Positions 1 to 7,748 of a stretch of 64,000 nucleotides of DNA are shown one piece after another; positions within the stretch are counted from its first letter, which is position 1; every line of letters starts with the position of its first letter. Under the pieces are notes generated by a model. The model made no database searches. It was not told the DNA's origin and worked only from the letters and a program-made list of their open reading frames with translations. This DNA is from Selenomonas sp. AB3002 (GTDB lineage: Bacteria; Bacillota; Negativicutes; Selenomonadales; Selenomonadaceae), in the NCBI RefSeq assembly GCF_000702545.1, contig NZ_JNIO01000008.1, forward strand, positions 496,001-560,000, read 5' to 3'. The position numbers were made by a program, and so were the translations under genes.

Positions 1-218
1 AGAAGGAAGCTGAGATTCACAGGCAGTATAATGAGGTCGAACATAATCTGACTTTCGAGCATCAGGTTACTGTAATGGCAGTGGATTTGTATATTGAGCA
101 GCACAAGTTGTTTGAAGAGAAGTATGAGAAAGAGCATAAAGTTTCTGCTTTAGTTGGGAACGTGGCTCTGTTTATCATTATCCTGAATATCATCTATAGT
201 ATTGCTACGCATGTTTGA
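1..218 (+). CDS. C-terminal end of a membrane-anchored protein (partial)
   Basis: An open frame runs in from the left edge (frame beginning at base 3) and stops with TGA at 216-218. The visible part is a charged, probably helical stretch rich in Glu, Lys and His, followed by one hydrophobic segment near the C terminus (VALFIIILNIIYSI) and only a few residues after it. This fits a tail-anchored or single-pass protein with its bulk in the cytoplasm. The N-terminal part lies outside the window, so I do not assign a family. Confidence 0.6.
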   Translation, partial: KEAEIHRQYNEVEHNLTFEHQVTVMAVDLYIEQHKLFEEKYEKEHKVSALVGNVALFIIILNIIYSIATHV

Positions 219-260
219 TGAAATAGGGTATGAGAAAATCATGAGAGAAGGAAACAGTAT

Positions 261-587
261 TTGAATAAAGCGGTTCTGTTAAGAAATTATGAGTTCCCAA
301 CATCTGAATACAGGAGAAGGGGGATTTTTCGTTGCTATGGAGCTGAGAAATTCGAGGATTTCTGCAAAGAACATATGGCGGACGGAACAAACCTAGATTC
401 CATATGGAAGGAATTTTTGGCTTTGCATTGCCATAACAGCGTAAAAGGATATGTGATTGAAGCATCTTGTGCAAAGGATGGCAAAGCTCATGTAATTGGA
501 TTTGATACTACTTATGTATTCAGAAGCGAGTTTTGTATGGATATTGGAGATTGCGAATGCATAGTTATTGAGTTTGATAAGAGATAA
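261..587 (+). CDS. Hypothetical protein, 108 aa
   Basis: The proposed start is TTG at 261, preceded by GAGAAGGA. The product is a small soluble protein with several cysteines (FRCYG, HCHNS, EASCA, GDCECIV) and no signal peptide or membrane segment. I do not recognise the family. It follows the partial membrane-protein gene in the same direction with a gap of about 40 bases, so co-transcription is possible. The weak start codon makes the N terminus uncertain. Confidence 0.45.
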   Translation: MNKAVLLRNYEFPTSEYRRRGIFRCYGAEKFEDFCKEHMADGTNLDSIWKEFLALHCHNSVKGYVIEASCAKDGKAHVIGFDTTYVFRSEFCMDIGDCECIVIEFDKR

Positions 588-603
588 TCAATCAATGAGC
601 CTG

Positions 604-948
604 TCACGCTTGCTTTGCAGACCATTCTGAAAACAGTTTTTTGGCCTGATCCAGGGCTTCTTCCTTTGAAATGGCTTTGAAGGTATCTGTATCGCACATG
701 CCAACGACCTTGGGGTGCCTGTAGGGGGCATCTATACCGTTGTCGGTCATGCAGACATACCTGGTGGACTCCCAGCCAGTGCGTTCCTCGTTCAATGTCC
801 TTAGCTTGACTTTGGATTTCGCATCAGGATAGGTAGCCAGCCATAGCTTCTTTACATGGGCAAGCAATTCTTCCTCAGTGTCAAATGCGGCTGCCTCAGC
901 AATTGCCTTATCAAGATTGCTCCTTTGAGGGCGAAATACGATTGCCAT
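604..948 (-). CDS. Hypothetical protein, 114 aa
   Basis: ATG at 948 is preceded on the minus strand by AAGGGAG at good spacing. The protein is soluble, begins MAIVFRPQRSN and has a helical N-terminal half and a charged C-terminal helix ending in FSEWSAKQA. The middle contains WESTRYVCMTDNGIDAPYR, which looks like a small alpha/beta domain. No family is recognised. It converges with the gene ending at 587 and is divergent from the lipoprotein gene at 1059. Confidence 0.55.
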   Translation of the reverse strand: MAIVFRPQRSNLDKAIAEAAAFDTEEELLAHVKKLWLATYPDAKSKVKLRTLNEERTGWESTRYVCMTDNGIDAPYRHPKVVGMCDTDTFKAISKEEALDQAKKLFSEWSAKQA

Positions 949-1058
949 GGTGAAAATCTCCCTTCTGTACGTATCATGGTGCTTACAAAGCAGGGAAGTC
1001 TGATCCTGTGATGAATATTCTATACATTAAACATGAAAAGACAGGGGAGGGCATGCTT

Positions 1059-2081
1059 ATGGTCTGGAAAAAGTCGATACTTGGGCTATTGGTAGGAGGA
1101 CTCACTTTTTTCGTGGCAGGTTGTCAGGAACAGGGCGATGCCAGCGGTTTGAATGTCAATCAGGAACCGTTGGTGCAAGCAGCTGCTACGCTTGAGACAG
1201 AGGGGGAGCCTGACATGACCTTCTCTTTTGACGGGGGACAGGGAAGTATATACACCATTGACGGCCCGGCGGCAGATAGGGATTTTGTGTTCTTGGGAGA
1301 GCGTATTGTCTATGCGCATGGGGCAATTTACCGCCATGGTGAAGGATACAGGCCGCCTAAGGATGGAAAGCAAGATACGGATGACTGGCAGGAACTTTAT
1401 AAGCTGCCGGTGAAGGAAAGGAAAATCAAGGGGCGTTTTGGAATAGAGGCCAGCAAAGGTTCAGGAGCAGAGAGCGGCTACAACCTGGCTTCTTGTGGAG
1501 GATATGTCCTCTTTGAACGTTCAAAGGACGGTATGCTTGGGCTGTATGACGGTAAAAGGAGCTATGTCGGGACTGTGCCGTGGCAAAAAGAGTACAGTGG
1601 TATGGTTGGCACGGCTGGAGGAGAGCTGCTGATGGTGCGTTCTCCTGACACTATTTGCATAGGCAAACTTGCTGGAGCTACAATAAGTGAAGTGCGGGAC
1701 GTTGTTCCCCATGCCTTGGATGAGCTGCAACTATCTCAGGCCGCTCTGCGCCCGGTTCGTCTGAATGAGGATGAGTTATTTGTGAGCGTGTCACAGGGGG
1801 ATGGTACGGGCGAAAAGCTGTGCTGCTTTGACCGTGAGGGGGATCTGCTTGCTTGCTATGAGGGGGACTACAGCAACAAGACCGACTGGGCCGTGACAGA
1901 GAACTATGTCCTGCAGTCCTCCGGGGATAATCTGAGCATCTACAAGCTTACTACCGGGAAGAAGCTATTTGCCGGGACATTGAAGGACTTGCATGTAAAA
2001 TGTATGTATACTCTGGATGGTGACAGGGTGCTGGTCTGTGGATACTATAAAAGGGCCATGTTCTTTGTTTTAGAGCTGTGA
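1059..2081 (+). CDS. Putative lipoprotein, beta-propeller-like
   Basis: The start at 1059 (MVWKKS) is chosen because AGGGGAGG lies 8 bases upstream; an open frame extends further upstream without a better site. A positively charged N terminus and hydrophobic stretch end in a lipobox (FFVAGC), so the protein should be lipid-anchored in the cell envelope. The rest contains repeated short units such as GGYVLFERSKDGMLGLYDGK and AGGELLMVRSP, which read like blades of a propeller fold. No catalytic motif is visible and the substrate is unknown. Confidence 0.65.
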   Translation: MVWKKSILGLLVGGLTFFVAGCQEQGDASGLNVNQEPLVQAAATLETEGEPDMTFSFDGGQGSIYTIDGPAADRDFVFLGERIVYAHGAIYRHGEGYRPPKDGKQDTDDWQELYKLPVKERKIKGRFGIEASKGSGAESGYNLASCGGYVLFERSKDGMLGLYDGKRSYVGTVPWQKEYSGMVGTAGGELLMVRSPDTICIGKLAGATISEVRDVVPHALDELQLSQAALRPVRLNEDELFVSVSQGDGTGEKLCCFDREGDLLACYEGDYSNKTDWAVTENYVLQSSGDNLSIYKLTTGKKLFAGTLKDLHVKCMYTLDGDRVLVCGYYKRAMFFVLEL

Positions 2082-2091
2082 TATATGGTAC

Positions 2092-2352
2092 ATGGGTAGA
2101 AAAGCTGGTGAAGATATTGGCAGAGCCATGCTTGAGGCAGTATGTGGCTTACTGACAGTTATCGGCGCAACTCAGGAAGAAATTGTCAAGGTTGTATATA
2201 ACCGTGAATTCATGGATTTTGAAGACTGCCTGCAGGATAAATGTGCTAAGGCTACTGGCTGCGATTATATTGTGACAGACAATATTAAGGATTTCGTGAA
2301 GTGTGAAGTGCCAGTAATATCACCGGCGGATTTTTTGAATGAAATTCAATGA
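2092..2352 (+). pseudogene. C-terminal remnant of a PIN-domain (VapC-like) toxin
   Basis: The C-terminal two thirds match the end of PIN_3-type toxin ribonucleases: MDFEDCLQDKCAKATGCDYI, then VTDNIKDF and a final SPADFLNEI. The N-terminal half of a PIN domain, with its first catalytic Asp, is missing, so the protein is too short (86 aa) to be an active nuclease. No antitoxin gene lies upstream. The family assignment is by motif reading; inactivity is inferred from the missing residues. Confidence 0.6.
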
Positions 2353-2375
2353 GTAAAGAAAGTGAGGCAACATAA

Positions 2376-2615
2376 ATGGTTGACCCTGGAAAGCAGAACA
2401 AACAGGATAGCAGTCAAGAAAATATTCTTGCTGGACTGATGGACAGTGACATATTGGAAAATGTTTCTGACTTGGCTTCTTCCGCATTAAATAGCGGCAA
2501 GGAGACAAGTGATAGCATATCTGATTCTGCCTCCGAAATAGCAGAGTCAGTTGGAAATATAGCAGAAGGCGCTGTTGAGCATGTAGGCGATTTTATTAGC
2601 GGGCTATTTGACTGA
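2376..2615 (+). CDS. Hypothetical Ser/Ala/Glu-rich helical protein, 79 aa
   Basis: ATG at 2376 follows a modest GTGAGG site and lies 23 bases after the PIN remnant. After a polar N terminus the sequence alternates Ser, Ala, Glu and Ile with a repeated flavour (ISDSASEIAESVGNIAEGAV), suggesting an amphipathic helix or coiled coil. There is no signal peptide. Function is unknown. Confidence 0.5.
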   Translation: MVDPGKQNKQDSSQENILAGLMDSDILENVSDLASSALNSGKETSDSISDSASEIAESVGNIAEGAVEHVGDFISGLFD

Positions 2616-2811
2616 CTATCCGTATCGCAAGACTTTGCCATTACCTTCATCTGCAAGAGTGAGTGAATACGGCGCAATGGGCATACTATGGGGATGGCAT
2701 TGCGGGACATAGTTCAGGTCAGAGTGAAATGGGCTGTAAAGATAGGCAGCGACATTGATCTGGTGAGCCTGAAAATGCCAGAATTTTAGGGCGTGTTGCG
2801 GGATAAAAAGT

Positions 2812-2952
2812 TCAATCCGTATCATCGCAGCTATCAGATCCGTCTGAGTCGTCACTGTAACAATCGTCTGAATTGGTGCCTCCTGTGTGCGGAGCTATGA
2901 AATAGACTGCGATTAAAAATAAGAATGGCATAACATCTTTCAATAAATCCAT
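2812..2952 (-). CDS. Small membrane protein with an acidic Asp/Ser tail, 46 aa
   Basis: On the minus strand AGGAGG precedes ATG at 2952. The 46-residue product has one hydrophobic segment (VMPFLFLIAVYFIA) and then a very acidic tail rich in Asp and Ser with two cysteines (SDDCYSDDSDGSDSCDDTD), ending at TGA 2812-2814. The strong ribosome binding site and the clear membrane-plus-tail design argue that it is real despite its size. Function is unknown. Confidence 0.55.
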   Translation of the reverse strand: MDLLKDVMPFLFLIAVYFIAPHTGGTNSDDCYSDDSDGSDSCDDTD

Positions 2953-3035
2953 AGTATTAAATTCCTCCTGCATAAAATGTTTTCTTGAAGTGTTGCAAAT
3001 ACTGTTAATTTAAGGCTCCTTTATTGTAGGCGTGG

Positions 3036-3062
3036 AAAAGCAGAGCCAATTCTGGCTCTGCC
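3036..3062 (-). terminator. Rho-independent terminator of the repeat-protein gene
   Basis: Nine perfectly paired bases (3040-3048 with 3053-3061, GCAGAGCCA/TGGCTCTGC) around a 4-base loop lie just after the stop of the minus-strand gene, followed on that strand by TTTT. Confidence 0.8.
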
Positions 3063-3067
3063 GTAAA

Positions 3068-3421
3068 TCACTTATTTGCTTGTTGCTGGTAATCAGATGA
3101 TGGAAGAGGATTACCGTTGGCATCCTTGGGCGGCTCGGGGGGCTGATTACCATTTTGTCCCTGCTTCATATCAGGAGGGGGAAGGGGATTGCCGTTGGCA
3201 TCCTTGGGCGGCTCCGGGGGCTGATTACCATTCTGTCCCTGTTTCATATCTGGAGGGGGAAGAGGATTGCCATTGGCATCCTTGGGGGGCTCAGGCGGCT
3301 GCTCTCTGTTATTCATCTGGGCCTGATGTTGGGTGGGGGTATTGTTGGTGGCAGCAAATGCAGGGACTGCCCCCAGCAACATAAGAGCAACAGTTCCTGT
3401 CAGCAAAAATTTCCTACTCAT
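3068..3421 (-). CDS. Exported proline-rich tandem-repeat protein, 117 aa
   Basis: A classic signal peptide (MSRKFLLTGTVALMLLGAVP, cut near AFA-A) is followed by two perfect and one partial copy of a 26-residue unit containing QPPEPPKDANGNPLPPPDMK. The protein has no domain beyond the repeats. The composition (Pro, Asn, Gly, Gln) suggests an extended periplasmic or surface spacer. Neighbouring genes give no clue to function. Confidence 0.7.
   Translation of the reverse strand: MSRKFLLTGTVALMLLGAVPAFAATNNTPTQHQAQMNNREQPPEPPKDANGNPLPPPDMKQGQNGNQPPEPPKDANGNPLPPPDMKQGQNGNQPPEPPKDANGNPLPSSDYQQQANK
3075..3301. repeat. 78-bp in-frame tandem repeat inside the Pro-rich gene
   Basis: Two full copies and one partial copy of a 78-base unit encode the Pro-rich repeats. 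The units are close to identical in DNA, so the copy number is likely to vary between strains. Confidence 0.8.
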
Positions 3422-3510
3422 GCTATCAACCTCTTTCTTAATTTGATGCTTTAATTCTATAGATTAAACATTAAAATTTCTGGTGGATAGCATTAAAATT
3501 TCATAAAATT

Positions 3511-3787
3511 TTAGTTATCAGCTTGAAGCATGTTGATGTTTTCTACCCAGTCCAGGAAGTTATCGGTTTCTTTGGCGAGTTCATCCTCGTTCATGTATCC
3601 CATGTCAGTGGAGAAGACAGCCTGTGAGTTCTGATCTTTTTTCATGACATAGAGCGTGTCACCACTATCATCGCCTATGATGAAATGGGAGGGCATGTAT
3701 TCCTCACATTCGTAAGTGTCATTCCGTTCTGCCAGTTCATTTTCTCCGTATAGGAATATGCCGGTATCTATTTGAAGGTTATGATCA
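3511..3787 (-). pseudogene. 5'-truncated SMI1/KNR4 (SUKH)-like protein
   Basis: About 90 residues at the C-terminal end of this minus-strand frame resemble the end of SUKH/SMI1-KNR4 domains: GIFLYGENELAERND, then FIIGDDSGDTLYVMKKD and a final DELAKETDNFLDWVE. Upstream of about 3787 the frame continues into sequence without protein-like character that overlaps plus-strand coding remnants, so the N-terminal half has been lost. SUKH proteins often act as immunity proteins to contact-dependent toxins; no matching toxin gene is visible here. Confidence 0.55.
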
Positions 3788-4048
3788 GGCCCATCATGAC
3801 AGAGATGTGGGAGGCCCAGGAAAAGGTGAGACTGGCCAGGGAACAGGATGCAGAACCTTTGGCAAAGGTACCTGAAATGGTTTAAGGGAAGGGTAAGAAT
3901 GGAGTTGCTGGTGCGGGGCAGAATGCATAAAGAACGAAAGCTGGCGGCCCTTAAGAGCAAAATGCAGGAAAAGGGCATGCGGGTGCTCACAGGTAAAAAG
4001 GATGACAAGGTGCATAACAGGCAGTTTGCCGGAGGGAAGGGTGCATAA
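3781..4048 (+). pseudogene. Basic, helical plus-strand fragment, probably frameshifted
   Basis: A short frame starts at ATG 3781 and stops at 3885 (ending AKVPEMV). A second frame then carries KGRVRMELLVRGRMHKERK and QFAGGKGA to a stop at 4048. Joined by a single frameshift near 3885 they give one helical, very basic protein, and a terminator follows directly. The family is not recognised; it may be the tail of a mobile-element protein. Confidence 0.3.
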
Positions 4049-4052
4049 TGAC

Positions 4053-4090
4053 CAAGAAGAAAGAAGCCCTGGATAGGGGCTTTTTCTTTT
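4053..4090 (+). terminator. Hairpin with T-rich tail after the basic fragment
   Basis: AGAAGCCCT and AGGGGCTTTTT pair around a GGAT loop, and the stem runs into a T-rich tail just after the stop at 4048. This is a plausible plus-strand terminator with an imperfect stem. Confidence 0.6.
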
Positions 4091-4192
4091 GGTGGGCAGG
4101 AGAAACAGTGTTTTGGACGAACTCTTGCAGAGGGGAAGTTCGAACGTCTATTTGCTGTTGTTTAGGAAGCTATGAGAGAAAGGAGATGCAAC

Positions 4193-4540
4193 ATGGTATA
4201 TATGAAAAACAGGAGAATACCGACCATGAGGTATAAAATACACTATCTCATGTCTCTGCTCTTGGGGCTTGCTACCATTGGCTTTATGGGTGTGGGGACT
4301 ACGGCATTTCTTGAAGAGGTGTATAGTAAGGAACATATGGGACACGGCACTCCTGTTGAGTTTATCATGGCATTCCTGCTTATTGGGCTGTTGTGCTTTG
4401 GACTGTTCTTGATTCTTGATCTTGTCAGCGCAATCGTTATACTGCCAAAGAATGGAAGGAGGAAGCGGCATTTCTTGCTGGCTCTACTGCTATATATTTC
4501 CGTTGTACTTATGGGCTGGGGAGTAATTGTTGTTTTGTAA
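4193..4540 (+). CDS. Small integral membrane protein, about 115 aa
   Basis: The start at 4193 (MVYMKNRR) is chosen because AAAGGAGA lies at correct spacing. Three hydrophobic segments are visible: LMSLLLGLATIGFMGVG, FIMAFLLIGLLCFGLFLIL and FLLALLLYISVVLMGWGVIV. A basic patch (KNGRRKRH) before the last segment suggests a cytoplasmic loop. There are no conserved functional residues that I recognise. Confidence 0.55.
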   Translation: MVYMKNRRIPTMRYKIHYLMSLLLGLATIGFMGVGTTAFLEEVYSKEHMGHGTPVEFIMAFLLIGLLCFGLFLILDLVSAIVILPKNGRRKRHFLLALLLYISVVLMGWGVIVVL

Positions 4541-4721
4541 GACATTGTAATACATTGGTTTCCTTATTGTGGATACGATCAAGGCACTGTTGAAAAATAC
4601 CAGTACAGGTAATTGGTTTTATTGAAAAAGGGGAGCATTATGAAAGTAAGCAGAAGAATAAGCCTAGGTTTTGCTGAGTGGCGCATAAATGAGCCTGATG
4701 ACAACAAGGGGGGAGATACGA

Positions 4722-5300
4722 ATGGTAAGAATCAACAAGGAAGACTACAAGAAAATGAAGCTGGCTATGGAAACAAAGAATTTTTCTGTACTCAAAAATT
4801 TGAACTTGGCAAAAGGCGTGAACGAATTGGCTCTCCGCAGGGTGTTGAAGGACAATGCTTATGTTGGGGTGTCACTAGAAGATACATTCGAGTCAATCCA
4901 ATTAGTTGACGGACCCACAGGGCTTATCACCCAAGAAGAAATAGATGAACTAATGAATAGTGAAGATGCTCAAAAATTCTTTGAAGCAAATGGACTGCAA
5001 CAAAACAAAGAAAAAGTAAGTTGCCTGACGATAAACCGCAACCAGGAGTTCATTCTGAAGAACGAACTTGGGATTGCAACAACACTTCTGAACGGTCTTG
5101 GCTCTGCCAGAAAGGACTACGCACAAGCTATGGAATCAATCATGAAGATGCCATACTACTTCGTCCTTGTCAGCGGGCGTGATATGAAAGAGTTTACTGT
5201 CAATCTCGAAGATGAGCTCTCAGGACTGAAGAAGATGCCTTCTGACGAATTCTTTGATGAATTGCTCAGGAAGATATTCGGAGATTATACTTTAGTCTGA
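4722..5300 (+). CDS. Hypothetical protein, 192 aa
   Basis: ATG at 4722 follows AAGGGGGGAG. The product is soluble, mostly helical and acidic, with segments such as VRINKEDYKKMKLAMETKN and ITQEEIDELMNSEDAQKFF. No signal peptide, membrane segment or catalytic motif is seen and I do not recognise the family. Composition is more AT-rich than the chromosomal genes at 6-11 kb, which fits an accessory gene. Confidence 0.5.
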   Translation: MVRINKEDYKKMKLAMETKNFSVLKNLNLAKGVNELALRRVLKDNAYVGVSLEDTFESIQLVDGPTGLITQEEIDELMNSEDAQKFFEANGLQQNKEKVSCLTINRNQEFILKNELGIATTLLNGLGSARKDYAQAMESIMKMPYYFVLVSGRDMKEFTVNLEDELSGLKKMPSDEFFDELLRKIFGDYTLV

Positions 5301-5905
5301 ATGGCATACGAAAAGGCCACTATGGGTCACAGGATGACGTTATCAAAAATGAATTGGAAGAAGTATTGAATTCCTGAATGGCTAAAGTCCGTTGCAGACA
5401 CTGCTCGTGGTTGCAACGGGTTTTACAACATGAAGCGGGTAGTTGACACCATTGATGACCTCAATCTGAAATATAATCCGCCTATGATGCTGAACTCTGA
5501 AGAAAACACCATGGAAAAGAGCTTCGGTGTCTTTGACAAGGTATGTATTGCCAAGGAAGAGCAGATATCGTGCATGTACGGCTGGCCCCAAGCTTCCGAG
5601 ATCAGGTTATCAAGATGAAGAAGCAACACGACATAGAGTATCCCATCAAAACCATCATGCGATTTGATTAGCATGAAGCAGGAATATGAGAAGCAGGGCT
5701 TCTATTTGTATACTCCCAACTGCTTTGCTGATGAACTGGCTAAGCATGCAAGGAGGCACTAGGAATGGCAGGGTATTGCTGAGGTCGGTTGATAAGAGGT
5801 CAGTTAGTCCACTAAACTACATTTTAAGGGCATCGGTGTTGAACCAATGTCTTTAAGTGTAGTTTTAGGGATAAATGTAGTTTTGAAGATCATGTGGAAT
5901 GCTGG
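5301..5905. other. Gene-poor stretch with decayed coding fragments and a hairpin
   Basis: No intact gene is present. Plus-strand fragments at 5430-5618 (MKRVVDTIDDLNLKYNPPMM) and 5671-5761 (GFYLYTPNCFADELAKHARR) look like pieces of a frameshifted gene of unknown family. At 5813-5866 an imperfect inverted repeat pairs AAACTACATTTTAAGGGCAT with a similar sequence ending in GTGTAGTTTT; it could terminate the minus-strand operon that ends at 5906. Confidence 0.4.
5867..5884 (+). repeat. 18-bp repeat, also at 19812-19829
   Basis: AGGGATAAATGTAGTTTT occurs here and again, same strand, at 19812-19829 beside the conjugation genes. Both copies are intergenic. The second copy lies just downstream of a terminator. 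Confidence 0.55.
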
Positions 5906-6109
5906 TCACTGCAATTCAGCATTGACCTTGGCCAGTACCTCATCAAGGTTGAGGCCATGTACCAAGCAAGCATCGTGCAGGGATTCCATCTGGGAAGCGG
6001 GGCAGCCTAGGCAGTGCATGCCAAGACTGGTGAGGGGGTCTATGACCTCTGGGTGTTCTGCTACGATGGTTCCTACCAGCATATCCTTGGTGATTGTTTC
6101 GTTGCTCAT
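5906..6109 (-). CDS. DUF1858 redox-disulfide domain protein, 67 aa
   Basis: The protein consists of one DUF1858 domain, a short helical module found alone or at the N terminus of hybrid-cluster-type redox proteins. The diagnostic GMHCLGCPAS carries the CxxC pair, preceded by VAEHPEVIDPLTSLG. The start overlaps the stop of the upstream DUF438 gene by ATGA, so the two are translationally coupled. The pair is probably controlled by the palindrome at 7704-7721. A role in thiol redox or nitrosative stress is inferred from family context. Confidence 0.8.
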   Translation of the reverse strand: MSNETITKDMLVGTIVAEHPEVIDPLTSLGMHCLGCPASQMESLHDACLVHGLNLDEVLAKVNAELQ

Positions 6110-7635
6110 GCTTTTCCTCCAGTACGACTATTCTGCTCTGCAAAGTGTTCCTTGGCGAATTCCATGTCCTGGACTATCTCCAAAGTGCCCAGGTAGGTGC
6201 CAGCCCTATCCCGGACGGCCATGTATTTAACAAGGAATGTCCTGCCTCCCTTGTTCATCCAGACTGGTACCTCGTCACGCAGGCCGGTTCGGAAGTCCTG
6301 TATAATCTGGCGTACCATAGGCTCAACCTTGGGAGGATGACAGGAGAATACCTCGCGGTCTATGGCCATTGTAGGACGCTTGAAGACCTTTGGCCCCTCA
6401 TTGAAGTAGCGGTTGATGTTGTCTGCATCAACAAAGGAGATTTCCAGAGGGATAGTGTTGAGAAGGGCTGTGAGCTGTGGCAGGGTCATATGGCCGCCAG
6501 CCATGACAATTTCACCTGTGGCATCTACGCTGGGGGCAGAACGATATGCTTCACCTGTGGGCCAGGTTTCGCTTGTCACCTCCAGGCAGACAGCATAGTC
6601 TTTGGCATCCTGATAGATTCCCTGCCACTCGTCCTCTGAGAAATGAACGGCGCAGATGGGAAAGAGTATGTTGGTTTCCTTGTAGATCATCTCTTCTGCC
6701 CTTCTCAGGACGGCATTCACACGCTCACGATAGTTGTCATTGGGCTGCTGGCGCAGAAGGGCAGACATCTCGTCACGGATCTCGTCGTCTACAGTCCACA
6801 TGACATCGGCAGGGCCGGTGACGTTGTAGCGGACTTTCAGCAGGGGGTAAAGCAGGTCGCCTTTCTTGGCATAGTGTATGGCAATCTCACGGATCTTAGC
6901 CAGGTTGATGTCGGTATAGGTGCCATCGGCAGCCCGTGCTTGGGTAAGTAATCTATCAAGGGCTTCGTTTTCTCGGGTAAAGGTATGGAGAGGATGGCCG
7001 GGAATGCGGATGAGTTCGGCAGTCCGCTCCATTTTGTAGGCCTGAGGATTGGCGATTTGGGTCTGCTGCTCCTTTATCAGGGAGGCATTGACGGCCTTTT
7101 CCGCATTGGCTATCCGTTCCTCACGGGTGGCTCCGTGGAAAAGGGCAGAGTGCAGGTCACAGAGCTTCTGTACTTCTGTGAGGGGAGTACCTTCTTTCAT
7201 TAGTTCCTGCTCTGCTTTCATAATCTCGGAAGCCTCTACATTGCTGAACTCTCCTGCAAAGTCTGTGCGGACGGTTTCCAGAGTTTCCCCGGAGCCAAGC
7301 CGCTTTAGGTATCCCTTCAGTTTCTCAGTGCGGCTGTCACTGGCAGAGGGGGCACTGACTGACGTGGCAGGGGAAGAAGCGCTCTCTGTGGAATTGGCAT
7401 CGGGAGTGGCGTCCTCAAGGATGAATCCTTGGGCTGTGAGGGTACTGATGATGGTCTCCATGGGAATATGTTTCATGGAGGCTCCCTTAGGGATGGTCAT
7501 AATCTTTCCTACGGAATGCAGCATAGCCTTTTTAGTGATTTCATGGAAGCCCAGAGTGTCCATGATTTCAATCAGCTCCGGGTACTGCTGTACCAGCTGG
7601 TAAACGCTTTTGCTAAGGTCTATTGTCTTTGTCAT
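6106..7635 (-). CDS. DUF438-hemerythrin-PAS domain protein
   Basis: The start at 7635 (MTKTIDLSK) has AGGAGA 8 bases upstream; the open frame runs further but without a ribosome binding site. Domains in order are a DUF1858-like N terminus (KSVYQLVQQYPELIEIMDTL), a linker rich in Ser and Ala, a DUF438 region, a hemerythrin-like cation-binding region (HPLHTFTREN, IHYAKKGDLLYP, ILFPICAVHFSEDEW) and a C-terminal PAS domain (DNINRYFNEGPKVFKRP to YLGTLEIVQD). Such proteins probably sense or handle O2, NO or iron in anaerobes. It is the first gene of an operon with the DUF1858 gene and is divergent from a Crp/Fnr regulator. Confidence 0.85.
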   Translation of the reverse strand: MTKTIDLSKSVYQLVQQYPELIEIMDTLGFHEITKKAMLHSVGKIMTIPKGASMKHIPMETIISTLTAQGFILEDATPDANSTESASSPATSVSAPSASDSRTEKLKGYLKRLGSGETLETVRTDFAGEFSNVEASEIMKAEQELMKEGTPLTEVQKLCDLHSALFHGATREERIANAEKAVNASLIKEQQTQIANPQAYKMERTAELIRIPGHPLHTFTRENEALDRLLTQARAADGTYTDINLAKIREIAIHYAKKGDLLYPLLKVRYNVTGPADVMWTVDDEIRDEMSALLRQQPNDNYRERVNAVLRRAEEMIYKETNILFPICAVHFSEDEWQGIYQDAKDYAVCLEVTSETWPTGEAYRSAPSVDATGEIVMAGGHMTLPQLTALLNTIPLEISFVDADNINRYFNEGPKVFKRPTMAIDREVFSCHPPKVEPMVRQIIQDFRTGLRDEVPVWMNKGGRTFLVKYMAVRDRAGTYLGTLEIVQDMEFAKEHFAEQNSRTGGKA

Positions 7636-7703
7636 GATGGTATCTCTCCTGACGGTTATTATTGATTTCATGAGGCTATTATAGTATGCTTCAAGCAAGA
7701 TGT

Positions 7704-7721
7704 ATGTGGTTATAACCACAT
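7704..7721. promoter_or_regulatory. Perfect 18-bp palindrome, probable Crp/Fnr-family operator
   Basis: ATGTGGTTATAACCACAT is a perfect palindrome in the divergent gap between the DUF438 gene and the Crp/Fnr regulator. Its size and symmetry fit a Crp/Fnr-type dimer site, and its position allows control of both directions, including autoregulation. Confidence 0.7.
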
Positions 7722-7748
7722 TTTTAAAAATATATTTGGGTGAGAATC

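Noticed and set aside
2616-2811. Short plus-strand frame MALRDIVQVRVKW at 2694 and an 11-base match to the IS5 end at 2789
   Set aside because: The frame is only 31 codons without a ribosome binding site, and an 11-base match is too weak to call an insertion-sequence remnant.
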